Made by a program: the position numbers and the translations under genes. A stretch of 64,000 nucleotides of DNA from an uncultured Alphaproteobacteria bacterium. GTDB taxonomy: Bacteria; Pseudomonadota; Alphaproteobacteria; Micropepsales; Micropepsaceae. The notes beneath the pieces were generated by a model. It did not search any database and was not told the DNA's origin. It saw nothing but the letters and a program-made list of their open reading frames with translations. This document shows positions 1 through 12,635 of this stretch, one piece after another (position 1 is the stretch's first letter; the number at the start of each line of letters is the position of its first letter). The stretch is from assembly GCA_902826695.1 (NCBI GenBank), contig CADEFU010000004.1:186001-250000 (forward strand), in the 5' to 3' direction.

Positions 1-1044
1 CTTCACCTCGCGCGAAATGGCGGCGAGGCTCTTGGCCTCCGCTTGAAACACGATCGGCGTGATTAGGCCGAAATCGAGCGCGACGGCAACGCCGATGTCC
101 GCATGCTTGTGGCGAAGCAGTGCGGTCTCCGTCCACGACGCGTTGACGCCCGGCACACGAATAAGGGCGAGAGCCGCCGCCTTGACGATGAAGTCGTTGA
201 CCGAAAGCTTGTAGACCCCCGCGCCTTCCGTCGGCGCCTTCTCGTTCATCTGCTTGCGCACGTCGAGCAGCGTGTCGATGTTGCAATCGACCTTCAGATA
301 GAAGTGCGGAAGGTCGCGCTTGGCCGTGGTGAGGCGCTTGGCAATCGTCTTGCGCATCGAGTCGTGCGGCAGCTCTTCGTAAGAGTCCTTCGGATAGAAC
401 AGCCGCGCATCCGGCATCGACGAAGGCACGGGCGCTTCGCCCGGACGCGGCGCGGCAACGGGCGTAGGCCGTGCCGCTGGCGGACGCGCCGCAGACACCC
501 CACCCTTCAGCGCCGCTTCAACATCAGCCTTCACAACGCGACCGTGCGGGCCCGAACCTTGGATTACTGTCAGTTCCACGCCGCCTTGCGCCGCGACGCG
601 CCGCGCCAGCGGCGAAGCGAACACACGCGCGCCCGGCACCGTCGGCGGCATCGGCCCCATGCCGGAGGCGGCCGCCGGAACAACCTTCGGCGCAGGCGCC
701 GGCGCGGGCGTCGCAACCGGCGCAGGTTTCGCGTCTTTCTTGGGCGCGGGTGCCGCTGCAGCCGGCGCACCGCCTGGCTTCGGCCCCGCAACGTACTTCT
801 CGCTCTCGTCCCGCAGCTGCGCGATGACCGTGTTGACCTTCACGCCCTCAGCACCTTCGGCCACGAGCAAGTCGGCCACGATCCCCTCGTCGACCGCCTC
901 AACCTCCATCGTCGCCTTGTCGGTCTCGATCTCGGCGATCACGTCGCCCGATTTCACCTTGTCGCCGATCTTGACGTGCCACTTCGCAAGCTTGCCCTCT
1001 TCCATCGTGGGCGACAGCGCAGGCATGAGAATGGGGGTTGTCAC
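1..1044 (-). CDS. pdhC: Pyruvate dehydrogenase E2, dihydrolipoyl acetyltransferase (3' end outside window)
   Basis: This is the acetyltransferase core of the pyruvate dehydrogenase complex, which moves the acetyl group from E1 to CoA. It starts at a GTG five bases after the E1-beta stop. Residues 1-80 form one lipoyl domain with the lipoylated lysine at K43 (ETDKATM). An Ala/Pro-rich linker follows, then an E3/E1 peripheral-subunit-binding domain ([13 protein letters not shown]), a second linker and the first part of the catalytic domain. The 348 codons seen run off the left edge, so the HxxxD active-site motif is not in view. It closes the visible part of the operon pdhA to pdhC. A family-level name is secure; only the C-terminus is missing. 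Confidence 0.96.
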   Translation of the reverse strand, partial: MTTPILMPALSPTMEEGKLAKWHVKIGDKVKSGDVIAEIETDKATMEVEAVDEGIVADLLVAEGAEGVKVNTVIAQLRDESEKYVAGPKPGGAPAAAAPAPKKDAKPAPVATPAPAPAPKVVPAAASGMGPMPPTVPGARVFASPLARRVAAQGGVELTVIQGSGPHGRVVKADVEAALKGGVSAARPPAARPTPVAAPRPGEAPVPSSMPDARLFYPKDSYEELPHDSMRKTIAKRLTTAKRDLPHFYLKVDCNIDTLLDVRKQMNEKAPTEGAGVYKLSVNDFIVKAAALALIRVPGVNASWTETALLRHKHADIGVAVALDFGLITPIVFQAEAKSLAAISREVK

Positions 1045-1049
1045 GCCGA

Positions 1050-2411
1050 TCAGCTCCGGTACAGCACGGCCTTCGCCGCCGCGATCACTTCGTCCACGCT
1101 GGGCAGCGCGAGCTTTTCCAGGTTTGCCGCATACGGCATCGGCACGTCCTTGCCCGTGACGCGCGCGGGCGGCGCGTCGAGATAGTCGAACGCCTGCTCC
1201 ATCACCTGTGTCGCGATCTCTGAGGCGATGCCGCAGATCGGCCAGCCTTCCTCAACCGTCACGACGCGGTTCGTCTTCTTCACGGACTCGACGACCGTTG
1301 CGGTGTCCAGCGGCCGCAGCGAACGCAGGTCGATGATCTCGGCCTCGATGCCTTCTTTCGCCAGCGCCTCAGCCGCCTGCAGCACGAGCCCGACCGTGAT
1401 CGAATAGGCGACCAGCGTCACATGGCTGCCCTCGCGCACGACGCGCGCCTTGCCGATGGGCAGCACGAAGTCGTCGATCTTCGGCACATCGAACGAACGA
1501 CCGTAGACGATCTCGTTCTCAAGGAAGATCACCGGATTGGGATCGCGGATTGCCGCCTTCAGCAGGCCCTTCGCGTCCGCCGCGAAATACGGCGCCACAA
1601 CTTTCAAGCCCGGCACATGCGCGTACCACGAACCGTAGCTCTGGCTGTGCTGAGCCGCCACGCGCGCCGCCGCGCCGTTCGGCCCGCGAAACACGATGGG
1701 ACAGCCCATCTGCCCGCCGGACATGTAAAGCGTCTTGCCGGCCGAGTTGATGATCTGATCGATCGCCTGCATCGCGAAGTTCCAAGTCATGAACTCGACG
1801 ATCGGCCTTAAGCCCCCGAACGCCGCACCGACGCCTAACCCTGCAAAGCCCTGCTCGGTGATCGGCGTGTCGATCACGCGCCGCGGTCCGAACTCGTCCA
1901 GCAAGCCTTGGCTGATCTTATAGGCGCCTTGATACTGCCCGACCTCCTCGCCCATCAGAAACACGTTCGGGTCGCGCCGCATCTCCTCGGCCATCGCCTC
2001 GCGAAGCGCCTCGCGTACAGTCATCGTGACCATCGGTGTACCGGCAGCGACAGTTGGATCGCTCGCAACGGTCGCCGCAGCGGGTTGAACGGCGGCTGCT
2101 GCTTTCGGCGCAGCCTTCGCGACCGGCGCCACGGCGGCTGTTCCGCCATTCGACTTCACCTTCGGCTCGTCCTCGCCCTGCAGTACGGCGATCGGCACGT
2201 TGACCTTGACGCCCTCCGCACCTTCCTCGACCAGCAGCTGCGCGACCACGCCTTCGTCAACGGCCTCCACTTCCATCGTCGCCTTGTCGGTCTCGATCTC
2301 CGCGATCACGTCGCCCGACGCTACTTTGTCGCCCACCTTGATGTGCCACTTGGCAAGCTTGCCCTCCTCCATCGTCGGAGAAAGCGCGGGCATTAGAATT
2401 TCGGTGGGCAT
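1050..2411 (-). CDS. pdhB: Pyruvate dehydrogenase E1 component, beta subunit, with N-terminal lipoyl domain
   Basis: The beta subunit of the thiamine-diphosphate-dependent decarboxylase pairs with PdhA to convert pyruvate to an acetyl-lipoyl intermediate. The 453-residue protein is longer than a plain E1-beta (about 330) because residues 1-80 are a full lipoyl domain with lysine K43 in ETDKATM. An Ala/Pro linker follows, then the transketolase-type pyrimidine-binding domain ([25 protein letters not shown]) and the C-terminal transketolase domain. A lipoyl-bearing E1-beta is known from alphaproteobacteria. The lipoyl segment is nearly identical to that of the neighbouring E2. It lies 18 bases after the MAPEG gene and 5 before pdhC. 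Confidence 0.96.
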   Translation of the reverse strand: MPTEILMPALSPTMEEGKLAKWHIKVGDKVASGDVIAEIETDKATMEVEAVDEGVVAQLLVEEGAEGVKVNVPIAVLQGEDEPKVKSNGGTAAVAPVAKAAPKAAAAVQPAAATVASDPTVAAGTPMVTMTVREALREAMAEEMRRDPNVFLMGEEVGQYQGAYKISQGLLDEFGPRRVIDTPITEQGFAGLGVGAAFGGLRPIVEFMTWNFAMQAIDQIINSAGKTLYMSGGQMGCPIVFRGPNGAAARVAAQHSQSYGSWYAHVPGLKVVAPYFAADAKGLLKAAIRDPNPVIFLENEIVYGRSFDVPKIDDFVLPIGKARVVREGSHVTLVAYSITVGLVLQAAEALAKEGIEAEIIDLRSLRPLDTATVVESVKKTNRVVTVEEGWPICGIASEIATQVMEQAFDYLDAPPARVTGKDVPMPYAANLEKLALPSVDEVIAAAKAVLYRS

Positions 2412-2429
2412 GTCGCGGGTTTCGTCCGG

Positions 2430-2828
2430 TTAGGCGCCAATGCGAAACACGGCGAGGAAGATCATGATCGTGCCAACGATGCCGATGGCCCAGAAGAGCG
2501 GGCGAACGTACGGCAGGCCGGCGAGATAGACGACCGCGTGCGCGATGCGCGAGTAGAAGAACAACTGCGCTCCCCACACCGTCATCGTGTTCGATATGTC
2601 GAGTTGCGCCGCGATCAGCACAAGCGGGGCGAACAGGATAAGACCCTCGCGATGATTGTCGACGCAGCGCTTGGTGCGCGCCTGCCAAACGGAAGGCGGC
2701 CCGAGATCATCCCGCGCATTCGCCATTTTCAAGAGTCCTTGCGCCTGTGTTCCAGCCGACGCTTGGATCAACACCAGCACAAACAACAGCGCCACACTCA
2801 GCGCCAGCATCGTCAGTTCGATAGACAT
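2430..2828 (-). CDS. MAPEG family membrane protein
   Basis: A 132-residue integral membrane protein of the MAPEG family (membrane-associated proteins in eicosanoid and glutathione metabolism). Four hydrophobic segments are visible at roughly 5-25, 60-80, 85-105 and 110-130. Between the first two is the family-type sequence NHREGLILFAPLVL, and a basic/aromatic stretch, RIAHAVVYLAGLPYVRPL, follows the third. Bacterial members are usually of unknown substrate; some have glutathione transferase or peroxidase activity. It sits inside the pdh operon, 27 bases after the CARDB-like gene, so it is probably co-transcribed with pyruvate dehydrogenase although no functional link is obvious. A second, different MAPEG gene lies at 8940. 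Confidence 0.88.
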   Translation of the reverse strand: MSIELTMLALSVALLFVLVLIQASAGTQAQGLLKMANARDDLGPPSVWQARTKRCVDNHREGLILFAPLVLIAAQLDISNTMTVWGAQLFFYSRIAHAVVYLAGLPYVRPLFWAIGIVGTIMIFLAVFRIGA

Positions 2829-2855
2829 CAGCCCTTATCCCTTCGTCGTATATTT

Positions 2856-3320
2856 CTATGGAACGCCCATCACGGTACCGCCGCTATTGTCAGCCTCGTT
2901 CGTCTCCGCGACGGTATTCGCTGCATCCGCCGTGACCGTGAACTCGTAGTTGCCCGACCGCCAGGCAAGGCTTCCCCAGAAGGCGATCTTGTGATTGTAG
3001 ACATGCCCCGGCGAAAGCCCGGGAACCGACACGGTCAGCTTATTGGCAAACGCGGGGTCCTCGTAGGGCGCCGAGTCTGCGGGCGACGGCTCAGCACAGT
3101 TCGTACTGCACTCGACCGTCACCTTGAACGGCCCCGCCGCCACCGTCCCGGTGTTACGGACGGAGATCGTGCCCTTCGCCATGCGCGACGCGATCGGGAC
3201 CAGGTTCGGTCCCTTCGCCATCAACACAGGCGCTGGCGCCGGCGGCTTTGCGGCAAGCGGTGGCGCGGCCAGCGCAAACAAGGCGCCAACGGCAGCGAGT
3301 GTCGAAGGTCTAAGGTGCAT
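2856..3320 (-). CDS. Secreted CARDB-like protein
   Basis: A 154-residue predicted exported protein. I chose the ATG at 3320 because AAGGAGGAG stands directly upstream; the longer reading from 3347 would translate that ribosome-binding site. Residues 1-25 are a signal peptide ending near PPLAAKPP. The rest resembles a single CARDB-type beta-sandwich (cell-adhesion-related domain): GPNLVPIASRMAKG, SVRNTGTVAAGPFKVTV, and the closing signature NEADNSGG typical of these repeats. It has a Cys pair in VECSTNCAEP. Its ligand is unknown. It lies between pdhA and the MAPEG gene on the same strand, with short gaps on both sides. The 38376 protein has a similar size and closing motif but is only weakly alike. 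Confidence 0.72.
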   Translation of the reverse strand: MHLRPSTLAAVGALFALAAPPLAAKPPAPAPVLMAKGPNLVPIASRMAKGTISVRNTGTVAAGPFKVTVECSTNCAEPSPADSAPYEDPAFANKLTVSVPGLSPGHVYNHKIAFWGSLAWRSGNYEFTVTADAANTVAETNEADNSGGTVMGVP

Positions 3321-3343
3321 GGCTCCTCCTTCCCCCTCGCATC

Positions 3344-4351
3344 TCAATGAATCACGTCGGTCCAGAGCTCCGACGGATCGGGCTCCGGAGACGTTTGCGC
3401 AAACTCGGCCGCATGATTGACGACGACCCGGATTTCCTTGTCGATCTCTTTCAGCGCTTCTTCGCTCGAAAACTTTCCGTCCAGCAGCAACTTGCGCACG
3501 TGGTCGATTGGGTCCGACGTCTCGCGCACATGATCCACTTCTTCGCGTGTCCGATACTTCGCCGGATCCGACATCGAATGCCCGCGATAACGGTACGTCT
3601 TCATCTCCAGGATAAAGGGCCCCTTACCGTCGCGGCACCACTTCACCGCACGATCACCAGCCTCCTTCACCGCCAGCACGTCCATCCCGTCGACTTCCTC
3701 GCCCGGAATGTTGAATGACGCGCCGCGCTTGAACAGATGCGTTTCCGCGCTCGACCGCGCAATCGCTGTGCCCATCGCGTATTGATTGTTCTCGATCACA
3801 TAAACGACGGGCAGCTTCCACAGCTCCGCCATATTGAAGCTCTCGTACACCTGTCCTTGGTTGGCAGCCCCGTCGCCGAAATAGGTCAGGCATACGCGAT
3901 CGTTGCCTTTGTACTTGTTCGAAAACGCAAGGCCGGTGCCCAGTGGAATCTGCGCGCCAACAATCCCGTGACCGCCGAAGAAATTCTTTTCCCGGCTAAA
4001 CATGTGCATGGACCCGCCCTTGCCCCGCGAGTAGCCGCCGCTTCTCCCGGTCAGCTCCGCCATTACACCCGCAGGGTCCATCCCGCAGGCGAGCATATGG
4101 CCGTGGTCGCGATAGGCGGTGATGACCTGGTCGCCCTCGCCGATCGCCGCTTGCATCCCGACAACGACGGCTTCCTGACCGATGTAGAGATGGCAAAAAC
4201 CGCCGATCAGTCCCATGCCGTAAAGCTGTCCCGCCTTCTCCTCGAAACGCCGGATCAGCAGCATCTCGCGGTAGTATTGGAGCAACTCGTCCTTGCTGGT
4301 CTTCGGCTTTGCGGGCGCGCCAGCCCGCGCGGCCGTCTCGGCTTTCGCCAT
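3344..4351 (-). CDS. pdhA: Pyruvate dehydrogenase E1 component, alpha subunit
   Basis: The alpha subunit of the pyruvate decarboxylase part of the complex binds thiamine diphosphate. The 335-residue length is normal. The thiamine-binding motif GDGAANQGQVYESFNMA with the closing ENN is present, as is the phosphorylation-loop-like sequence YRYRGHSMSDP and the substrate-side RDHGHMLACGMDP. The N-terminus has an Ala/Lys-rich tail of about 20 residues. A GGAAC element precedes the ATG. Upstream is ftsB, with an 86-base gap, as in many alphaproteobacteria; downstream are the CARDB-like and MAPEG genes before pdhB and pdhC. Confidence 0.97.
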   Translation of the reverse strand: MAKAETAARAGAPAKPKTSKDELLQYYREMLLIRRFEEKAGQLYGMGLIGGFCHLYIGQEAVVVGMQAAIGEGDQVITAYRDHGHMLACGMDPAGVMAELTGRSGGYSRGKGGSMHMFSREKNFFGGHGIVGAQIPLGTGLAFSNKYKGNDRVCLTYFGDGAANQGQVYESFNMAELWKLPVVYVIENNQYAMGTAIARSSAETHLFKRGASFNIPGEEVDGMDVLAVKEAGDRAVKWCRDGKGPFILEMKTYRYRGHSMSDPAKYRTREEVDHVRETSDPIDHVRKLLLDGKFSSEEALKEIDKEIRVVVNHAAEFAQTSPEPDPSELWTDVIH

Positions 4352-4437
4352 GCGGTCGTTCCTGATGTCTCAAGGCGTTCCTGTACCGTCCGCCAGGTGG
4401 GCGCGCAAGGCGCGAGCCCGTGCTGCGCTGCAACAGC

Positions 4438-4761
4438 CTACTTTTTGTCCTTCAAGATCACGACTTCATCCGGCTGGCTGAGCCCCAGCCGCGCCCGCGC
4501 CTGCTCCTCCAAGAGGTCCGGATCAACGCTCTCAGGGCGAAGCAACCGCACACGATGCTCAAGCGCCGCGCGTTCAGCTCGGACGCGGTCAAGCTCACCC
4601 TGCTTCAGCGAGATCTCTTGCTGCAGCCGCACCCAATTGACGAGGCCATGCTTCCCATAGATCGCAAAGTAGCCGAAATAGACGACGAGCGCGAAGATCA
4701 CGAGCGTGAACCCCAACCCGCGCCTCGAGCGTGGCGCCGCAACTGCTGCTTGTTCGTCCAT
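4438..4761 (-). CDS. ftsB: FtsB/DivIC-type septum formation initiator
   Basis: A small bitopic cell-division protein expected to form the FtsQ-FtsL-FtsB complex that activates septal peptidoglycan synthesis. The 107 residues contain a short cytoplasmic basic N-terminus, one membrane segment at about 17-35 (FTLVIFALVVYFGYFAIYG), and a periplasmic coiled coil at 42-75 (LQQEISLKQGELDRVRAERA). A C-terminal LGLSQPDEVVIL follows, the usual end of the family. It lies between the eno-oxygenase pair and pdhA, a conserved setting. A CtrA-like double TTAA site lies 47-60 bases upstream of the start. Confidence 0.9.
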   Translation of the reverse strand: MDEQAAVAAPRSRRGLGFTLVIFALVVYFGYFAIYGKHGLVNWVRLQQEISLKQGELDRVRAERAALEHRVRLLRPESVDPDLLEEQARARLGLSQPDEVVILKDKK

Positions 4762-4807
4762 CCCTGAATCGAAACATATCGGATTCCGCCGGGCAAGCGG
4801 AATTGAG

Positions 4808-4821
4808 TTAAGCGGAATTAA
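4808..4821. promoter_or_regulatory. CtrA-like site upstream of ftsB
   Basis: Two TTAA tetramers at 4808-4811 and 4818-4821 are separated by six bases, and the second continues as TTAACC. The full CtrA site of alphaproteobacteria is TTAA-N7-TTAA, so spacing here is one base short. It lies in the only non-coding gap (4762-4828) between ftsB and the oxygenase gene, where an ftsB promoter would sit. The palindromic AT-rich look in a GC-rich genome is what caught attention; binding is inferred. Confidence 0.35.
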
Positions 4822-4828
4822 CCGACGC

Positions 4829-6114
4829 TCAGTACACGAACGCCCGTTCGCGGAACCACTTCGACAAAAGCCATTTCTGACCGCTCGTCACCGCAAGGCC
4901 CGCGTGCAGCGTCGTTCGATCGGGTTCGCCAGTCGCCGCGTTGCAGTTGTGGAACAACACCGCATCGCCTACGTCGCCTTTGATCTTGTGCCCTGCCTCG
5001 CTGAAATCCGTCTCGCCACCGTCATAGTCGGCGTTGAGATAGACCAGTAGCGTGCGAATGCGCTGTCCGCCGCGATCAGCCCTTGCGACACCCGATGGGA
5101 AAAAATCGAAGTGCGCGCGATACTCCTCACCAGGCTTGTACATCAAGATGTTCATCATCTCGCCGTTCTGCACCGGCAAGCCAGCGGCCTTCGCCAGCCG
5201 CAGATTGAGTGCGTGCAGAACAAGGTCCTGATTTTCCGGCCACAGCACCGCGACACTGTTTGTACGCAGCGCGCTTGCCGCGCCACGGGTTGCCGAGCGA
5301 TCGACGACCTGCGCCGGCGCAAGCAATCGCGCCGAGATGCCGATCACATATGCGCATTCTTCATCGCTGAGCAGCTTCTCGAAACGACGGATGTACGGCG
5401 TCTCGCTGACGAAACCCGCCACCGGAACATCCAATCCCGGCGGCTCAGTCAGTAACGCGGCAATCGCATCCCAATCAGGGCCATTCTCAAGCAGCTTTGG
5501 CGCAGCACCAACCGGCCCCGTCACGCCGGCGACCAATGGTGCGAGAGGGTGTCCAATGGCCTTCAATCCCTCGCGCCACAGTGCAAACTCACGCTCGCCC
5601 GCGAGAGACCGTCCCAACCGCCGATGCCGTTGCAATATCGCGTACCCGGCAAGCCCGTCGCCGGCGAGGCCGGCCCGAACAAGCAAGTCCTCGGCCTGCG
5701 CCGACCCCGGCGCCGCCATTTCGACAAGACGCGCAAGCTGACGCAAGCACGTCAGGTCTCCGTCTTTCGCCACGGCAATGACATGCGCGATCGCAGCGGG
5801 CCAATCGGGATCACCGAACGCGCCTGTCGCTGCCAGCGTTGCATAGAGGCGTCGCGCGCTCTTGCCGCCAAGCGCCATCGCGCGCTCCAACCGCTGGCGC
5901 GCCATCTGCGGCTGGCGCGGCCGTTCGAGCCCTTGCATATCCTGAACGGCGAGAACCGCGAGCGCCTCGGGGTGCCCGTTGCGCCCCGCTTCTTCCAGCC
6001 AAGATGATCCGACGAGCCGGTTCCCGGCGCGATCGAGCGCGACGGCAAGAGCGAACTGCGCTTCGACATCGCCGGCGCGTGCGCGGGTTTCCAGCTCGCG
6101 CAGTTCGGCCGACA

Positions 6115-6115
<1 letters not shown>
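4829..6115 (-). CDS. 2-oxoglutarate/Fe(II) prolyl-4-hydroxylase-type oxygenase with Sel1/TPR-like N-terminus
   Basis: A 428-residue protein. The first 220 residues are helical repeats resembling Sel1/TPR units (ARAGDVEAQFALAVALDRAG, GRNGHPEALAVLAVQDM). The last 190 are a P4Hc-type double-stranded beta-helix. Iron ligands are visible as H335 and D337 (YRAHFDFF) and H404 (TTLHAG), with the 2-oxoglutarate-binding lysine K414 (GQKWLLSKW). Such enzymes hydroxylate proline or related residues; the substrate here is unknown. The ATG at 6115 shares its A with the eno stop (TAATG), so it should be translated by coupling to enolase. Longer upstream starts would lie wholly inside eno. It is not a usual member of this operon, which makes the coupling worth testing. 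Confidence 0.86.
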
Positions 6116-7386
<1,271 letters not shown>

Positions 7387-7398
7387 TCAAAAGCTAAC

Positions 7399-7426
7399 GC
7401 GGCGCACCTCATAGCGAATGCGCCGC
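7399..7426 (-). terminator. Stem-loop between the transporter gene and eno
   Basis: The 8-base arms GCGGCGCA (7399-7406) and TGCGCCGC (7419-7426) are perfect complements around a 12-base loop. On the minus strand the hairpin follows the transporter stop by about 20 bases and is followed by GTTAGCTTTTG. The T-tract is weak, so it may be a terminator for the transporter gene or a processing or stability hairpin ahead of eno. Confidence 0.5.
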
Positions 7427-7445
7427 GCGAGCGAAAGACCGCCAT

Positions 7446-8840
7446 TTAGCCGCTGGTGGCCAGTTTCACGAACCCGAGGTTCACAACGAACAGAATGAAA
7501 ATCACAATCGGCACCACGACGCCGAGCAGGAATTGCAGAACCCGCCATGCCGGCCCGTCCGCGATTCCCAACTCTTCAAGCACAGCCTGCTTCGACATGA
7601 CCCAGCCGACGAACAGGCCCAAGAAGATGCCGCCGAGCGGCAGCATGATGTTCGAGGTCATGTAGTCGATCACGTCGAAGAACGTCTTGTTCTCGAACGC
7701 TGACACCGACGACAGCGGGAACCACGCGCTCCAATTGTTGAACGATAGCACGGTCCCGATGCCGATCCCCCAGCACACGAGCGCGCTACCGTATGCGGCG
7801 GTGCCGCGGCTGATCCCGAACCGCTCCGTCGCCCACGCGACCACGAGCTCCAGCAGCGAGATTGCCGACGCGAGGGCCGAAATCACCAGCAGGAAGAAGA
7901 ATGCGGCGCCGACGAATGCCCCGCCCGGCATCTGTCCGAAGGCGATCGGCAGCGTCGTGAACATGAGGCCGGCACCTTCGCCCGGATTCAAATTGTAGGC
8001 GAAGACAAGCGGGAAGATAGCGAACGCCGCGAGGAACGATGCGAACGTATCCGCGGCAATGGTCCAGATTGCCGCTTCGCCCAGCCTGATGTCTCGCGGC
8101 GCGTAGGCTGCGTAGGTGATCATCGCGCCAATACCGGTGCCGATCGAGAAGAAGCCCAACCCCACCGCGCTCAACGCGACCGCGGGCGTCAACTTCTCCC
8201 AGTCCGGCTTAAAGAAGAACTCGGCTGCTTTCGTCATGTCCGCCGTCATGAATGCATAGCCGACGAGGCCCATCAGGATCAGGAACATCAGCGGCATTAA
8301 GAGCGTCACTGCACGCTCGATCCCCTCGCTCACGCCGCGCGCGACGACGCTCGCGGTTAGCGCCATGAACACCGCGTGATGGAACGTCAGACCGACCGGA
8401 TCGGCCAACATTTTCGCGAACAGCGCCCCGACATCCTCGGGCGACTTGCCGGAGAAAGCGTTGCTCAACGCTTGCGGCACATAGGCGACAGTCCATCCAC
8501 CAATGACCGAATAGAAGCTCAGGATCAAAAACCCGGTCAGCACACCCCAGCCGCCGACGATGCCCCACGCGCGCGTCGCGCCGCTTTCGCTCGCCACTTT
8601 GGCTAAGCTTCCGACCGCGCTCTTGCCGCCGCGCCGCCCGATGACGAACTCGCCGATCATCAGGGGTAGGATCAAAATCACAAGGCCTACGAGATAGGCG
8701 AACAGAAACGCGCTACCGCCGTTCGCCCCGACCATGTAGGGGAATTTCCAGATGCTCCCGAGGCCGACGGCCGACCCCACCGTCGCCATTAAGAAAGCGA
8801 ATCGCCCCGACCAGGCTTGCGTCTGCGGCTGTGCGGACAT
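7446..8840 (-). CDS. Sodium-dependent transporter of the NSS (SNF) family
   Basis: A 464-residue inner-membrane Na+-coupled symporter of the neurotransmitter:sodium symporter family, the bacterial LeuT relatives that carry amino acids or similar small organic molecules. The start at 8840 gives the family N-terminus WSGRFAFLMATVGSAVGLG followed by IWKFPYMVGANGGSAFL. That unwound helix 1 forms the Na+ and substrate site. About 11-12 hydrophobic helices follow to residue 460 (FLLGVVVPIVIFILFVVNLGF). Longer upstream readings are low-complexity basic sequence and are rejected. The substrate cannot be told from sequence. It is the first minus-strand gene upstream of eno and is divergent from the MAPEG gene at 8940. 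Confidence 0.92.
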   Translation of the reverse strand: MSAQPQTQAWSGRFAFLMATVGSAVGLGSIWKFPYMVGANGGSAFLFAYLVGLVILILPLMIGEFVIGRRGGKSAVGSLAKVASESGATRAWGIVGGWGVLTGFLILSFYSVIGGWTVAYVPQALSNAFSGKSPEDVGALFAKMLADPVGLTFHHAVFMALTASVVARGVSEGIERAVTLLMPLMFLILMGLVGYAFMTADMTKAAEFFFKPDWEKLTPAVALSAVGLGFFSIGTGIGAMITYAAYAPRDIRLGEAAIWTIAADTFASFLAAFAIFPLVFAYNLNPGEGAGLMFTTLPIAFGQMPGGAFVGAAFFFLLVISALASAISLLELVVAWATERFGISRGTAAYGSALVCWGIGIGTVLSFNNWSAWFPLSSVSAFENKTFFDVIDYMTSNIMLPLGGIFLGLFVGWVMSKQAVLEELGIADGPAWRVLQFLLGVVVPIVIFILFVVNLGFVKLATSG

Positions 8841-8939
8841 GTTTTCCCTGCATTTGTGTTCCCGGACCTTTAGCCTAACGCCCATTGAGTCGCCAAACCA
8901 GGCGCGGGCCTGCGCTGGCGGCACAGGGGAGAACCGCAT

Positions 8940-9338
8940 ATGTCGCCTTGGATCGTTCTTGTCACGATTGCAGCGCTGCTGCTCTATTTTTATATGGGCC
9001 TTCAAGTGGGAGGCGCGCGCCAGAAGTACGGCGTGAAGGCGCCCGCCACGACCGGCAACCCGGACTTCGAGCGCGTGTTCCGCGTCCACATGAACACACT
9101 CGAATGGCTGCCGATCTTCCTGCCGTCCCTTTGGATATGCGCCGGCTATTGGAACCCCACCTTCGTTGCCGTTGTCGGACTCATCTGGATCACCGGCCGT
9201 GTCATGTACATGGAGGGTTACAAGCGAGCCGCCGACCAACGCTCGATGGGCTTCTTGGTTCAAGCACTTGCGACGCTTGCTCTCCTCATCGGCAGCGTCG
9301 TAGGCGCCGTCATGGCGTTGTTGCCTGCTGCAACGTAG
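8940..9338 (+). CDS. MAPEG family membrane protein (second copy)
   Basis: A 132-residue four-helix membrane protein of the MAPEG family. Landmarks are the N-terminal helix WIVLVTIAALLLYFYMGLQV, then ARQKYGVKAP, the signature FERVFRVHMNTLEWLPIF with the conserved Arg-Val-His-Asn-Thr-Glu pattern, and GRVMYMEGYKRAADQRSMG. This copy is closer to the microsomal glutathione transferase-like type than the one at 2430, with which it shares only the family fold. It is divergent from the NSS transporter with a 99-base gap that could hold both promoters, and lies 79 bases before kdsA. Confidence 0.9.
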   Translation: MSPWIVLVTIAALLLYFYMGLQVGGARQKYGVKAPATTGNPDFERVFRVHMNTLEWLPIFLPSLWICAGYWNPTFVAVVGLIWITGRVMYMEGYKRAADQRSMGFLVQALATLALLIGSVVGAVMALLPAAT

Positions 9339-9417
9339 TAAACGCGCCAATTTGCTGCTCTAGCCTTGGCCGGGGCGCGTGGTGTACCCATGCGCCCCTC
9401 ATTGCCGGGAGAGCAGA

Positions 9418-11960
<2,543 letters not shown>

Positions 11961-11999
11961 TCACGCGACCGCGAGGCCGTAAACGCTAGCGGAAAATCG

Positions 12000-12443
12000 C
12001 TAGGGCGTACCGCCGCTCGGCTGCGCAGGTGCCGGTTGAGGCGTCGCAGGCGCAGCGGGAACGGGAATCGCAGGGGGATTCGACGGCGCCGCGGGAGCTG
12101 GTTCGCTGCCCGGAGCCGGCGCGGGAATCGGCGCACCCGGCAATGTCGTCAGTGGCGCGGGGCCACCTGCAGCCCCAGGCGTAAGAGGCGCGCCGGACCG
12201 CGTCGCCTTGGCGATGAGCGCGAGCGCAATCGACGTCGTAATGAAAATCGCAGCCAAGATCGCCGTCGTGCGTGACAACGCATTCGCTGCGCCGCGGCCC
12301 GACATCAAGCCGCCGACACCACCGCCTGAGCCGAGTCCAAGGCCCCCGCCCTCCGAACGCTGCAACAAGATCACGCCGATCATCGCCACGCAGACGACGA
12401 TCTGGATAGTCAACAGCACCGGAAACAAAGCGGCCATGGTCAC
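12000..12443 (-). CDS. secG: Preprotein translocase subunit SecG
   Basis: A small membrane subunit of the SecYEG protein channel. Two helices, at about 5-25 (LFPVLLTIQIVVCVAMIGVI) and 55-75, flank the conserved QRSEGGGLGLGSGG and the turn ANALSRTTAILA. The C-terminal 65 residues are an Ala/Pro-rich low-complexity tail common in alphaproteobacterial SecG. The start is either GTG at 12443, about six bases after AGAGAA, or ATG at 12437; they differ by two residues. It is divergent from mepA and lies upstream of pyrG. Confidence 0.93.
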   Translation of the reverse strand: MTMAALFPVLLTIQIVVCVAMIGVILLQRSEGGGLGLGSGGGVGGLMSGRGAANALSRTTAILAAIFITTSIALALIAKATRSGAPLTPGAAGGPAPLTTLPGAPIPAPAPGSEPAPAAPSNPPAIPVPAAPATPQPAPAQPSGGTP

Positions 12444-12534
12444 AGGTTCTCTTCAAAGAGGGCGCGCGAGCCCTTGGAAGTCGCGGGTTTTAGCCGAAGC
12501 CCCCGCCCAAGACCATCCCTCGCTTCTGCGGCAA

Positions 12535-12564
12535 ATGGTGGGTAAAGCGCCGTTTTACAACCAT
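12535..12564. promoter_or_regulatory. Interrupted 10-bp inverted repeat between secG and mepA
   Basis: Arms ATGGT (12535-12539) plus GTAAA (12542-12546) pair with TTTAC (12554-12558) plus ACCAT (12560-12564), around a seven-base loop with a small internal bulge. It is central in the 192-base divergent region 12444-12635. With no T-tract on either side it is more likely an operator or leader hairpin than a terminator. Confidence 0.3.
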
Positions 12565-12635
12565 GCTCGTCTAGCTTCCGCCACGATGCGGGCGGATATT
12601 GCCTGAGGTCAGGATTCGCTCAGGTACCCCTATCT

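Noticed and set aside
8841-9350. 170-residue N-terminal extension of the NSS transporter
   Set aside because: The family N-terminus begins at 8840, and the extension overlaps the MAPEG gene antisense.
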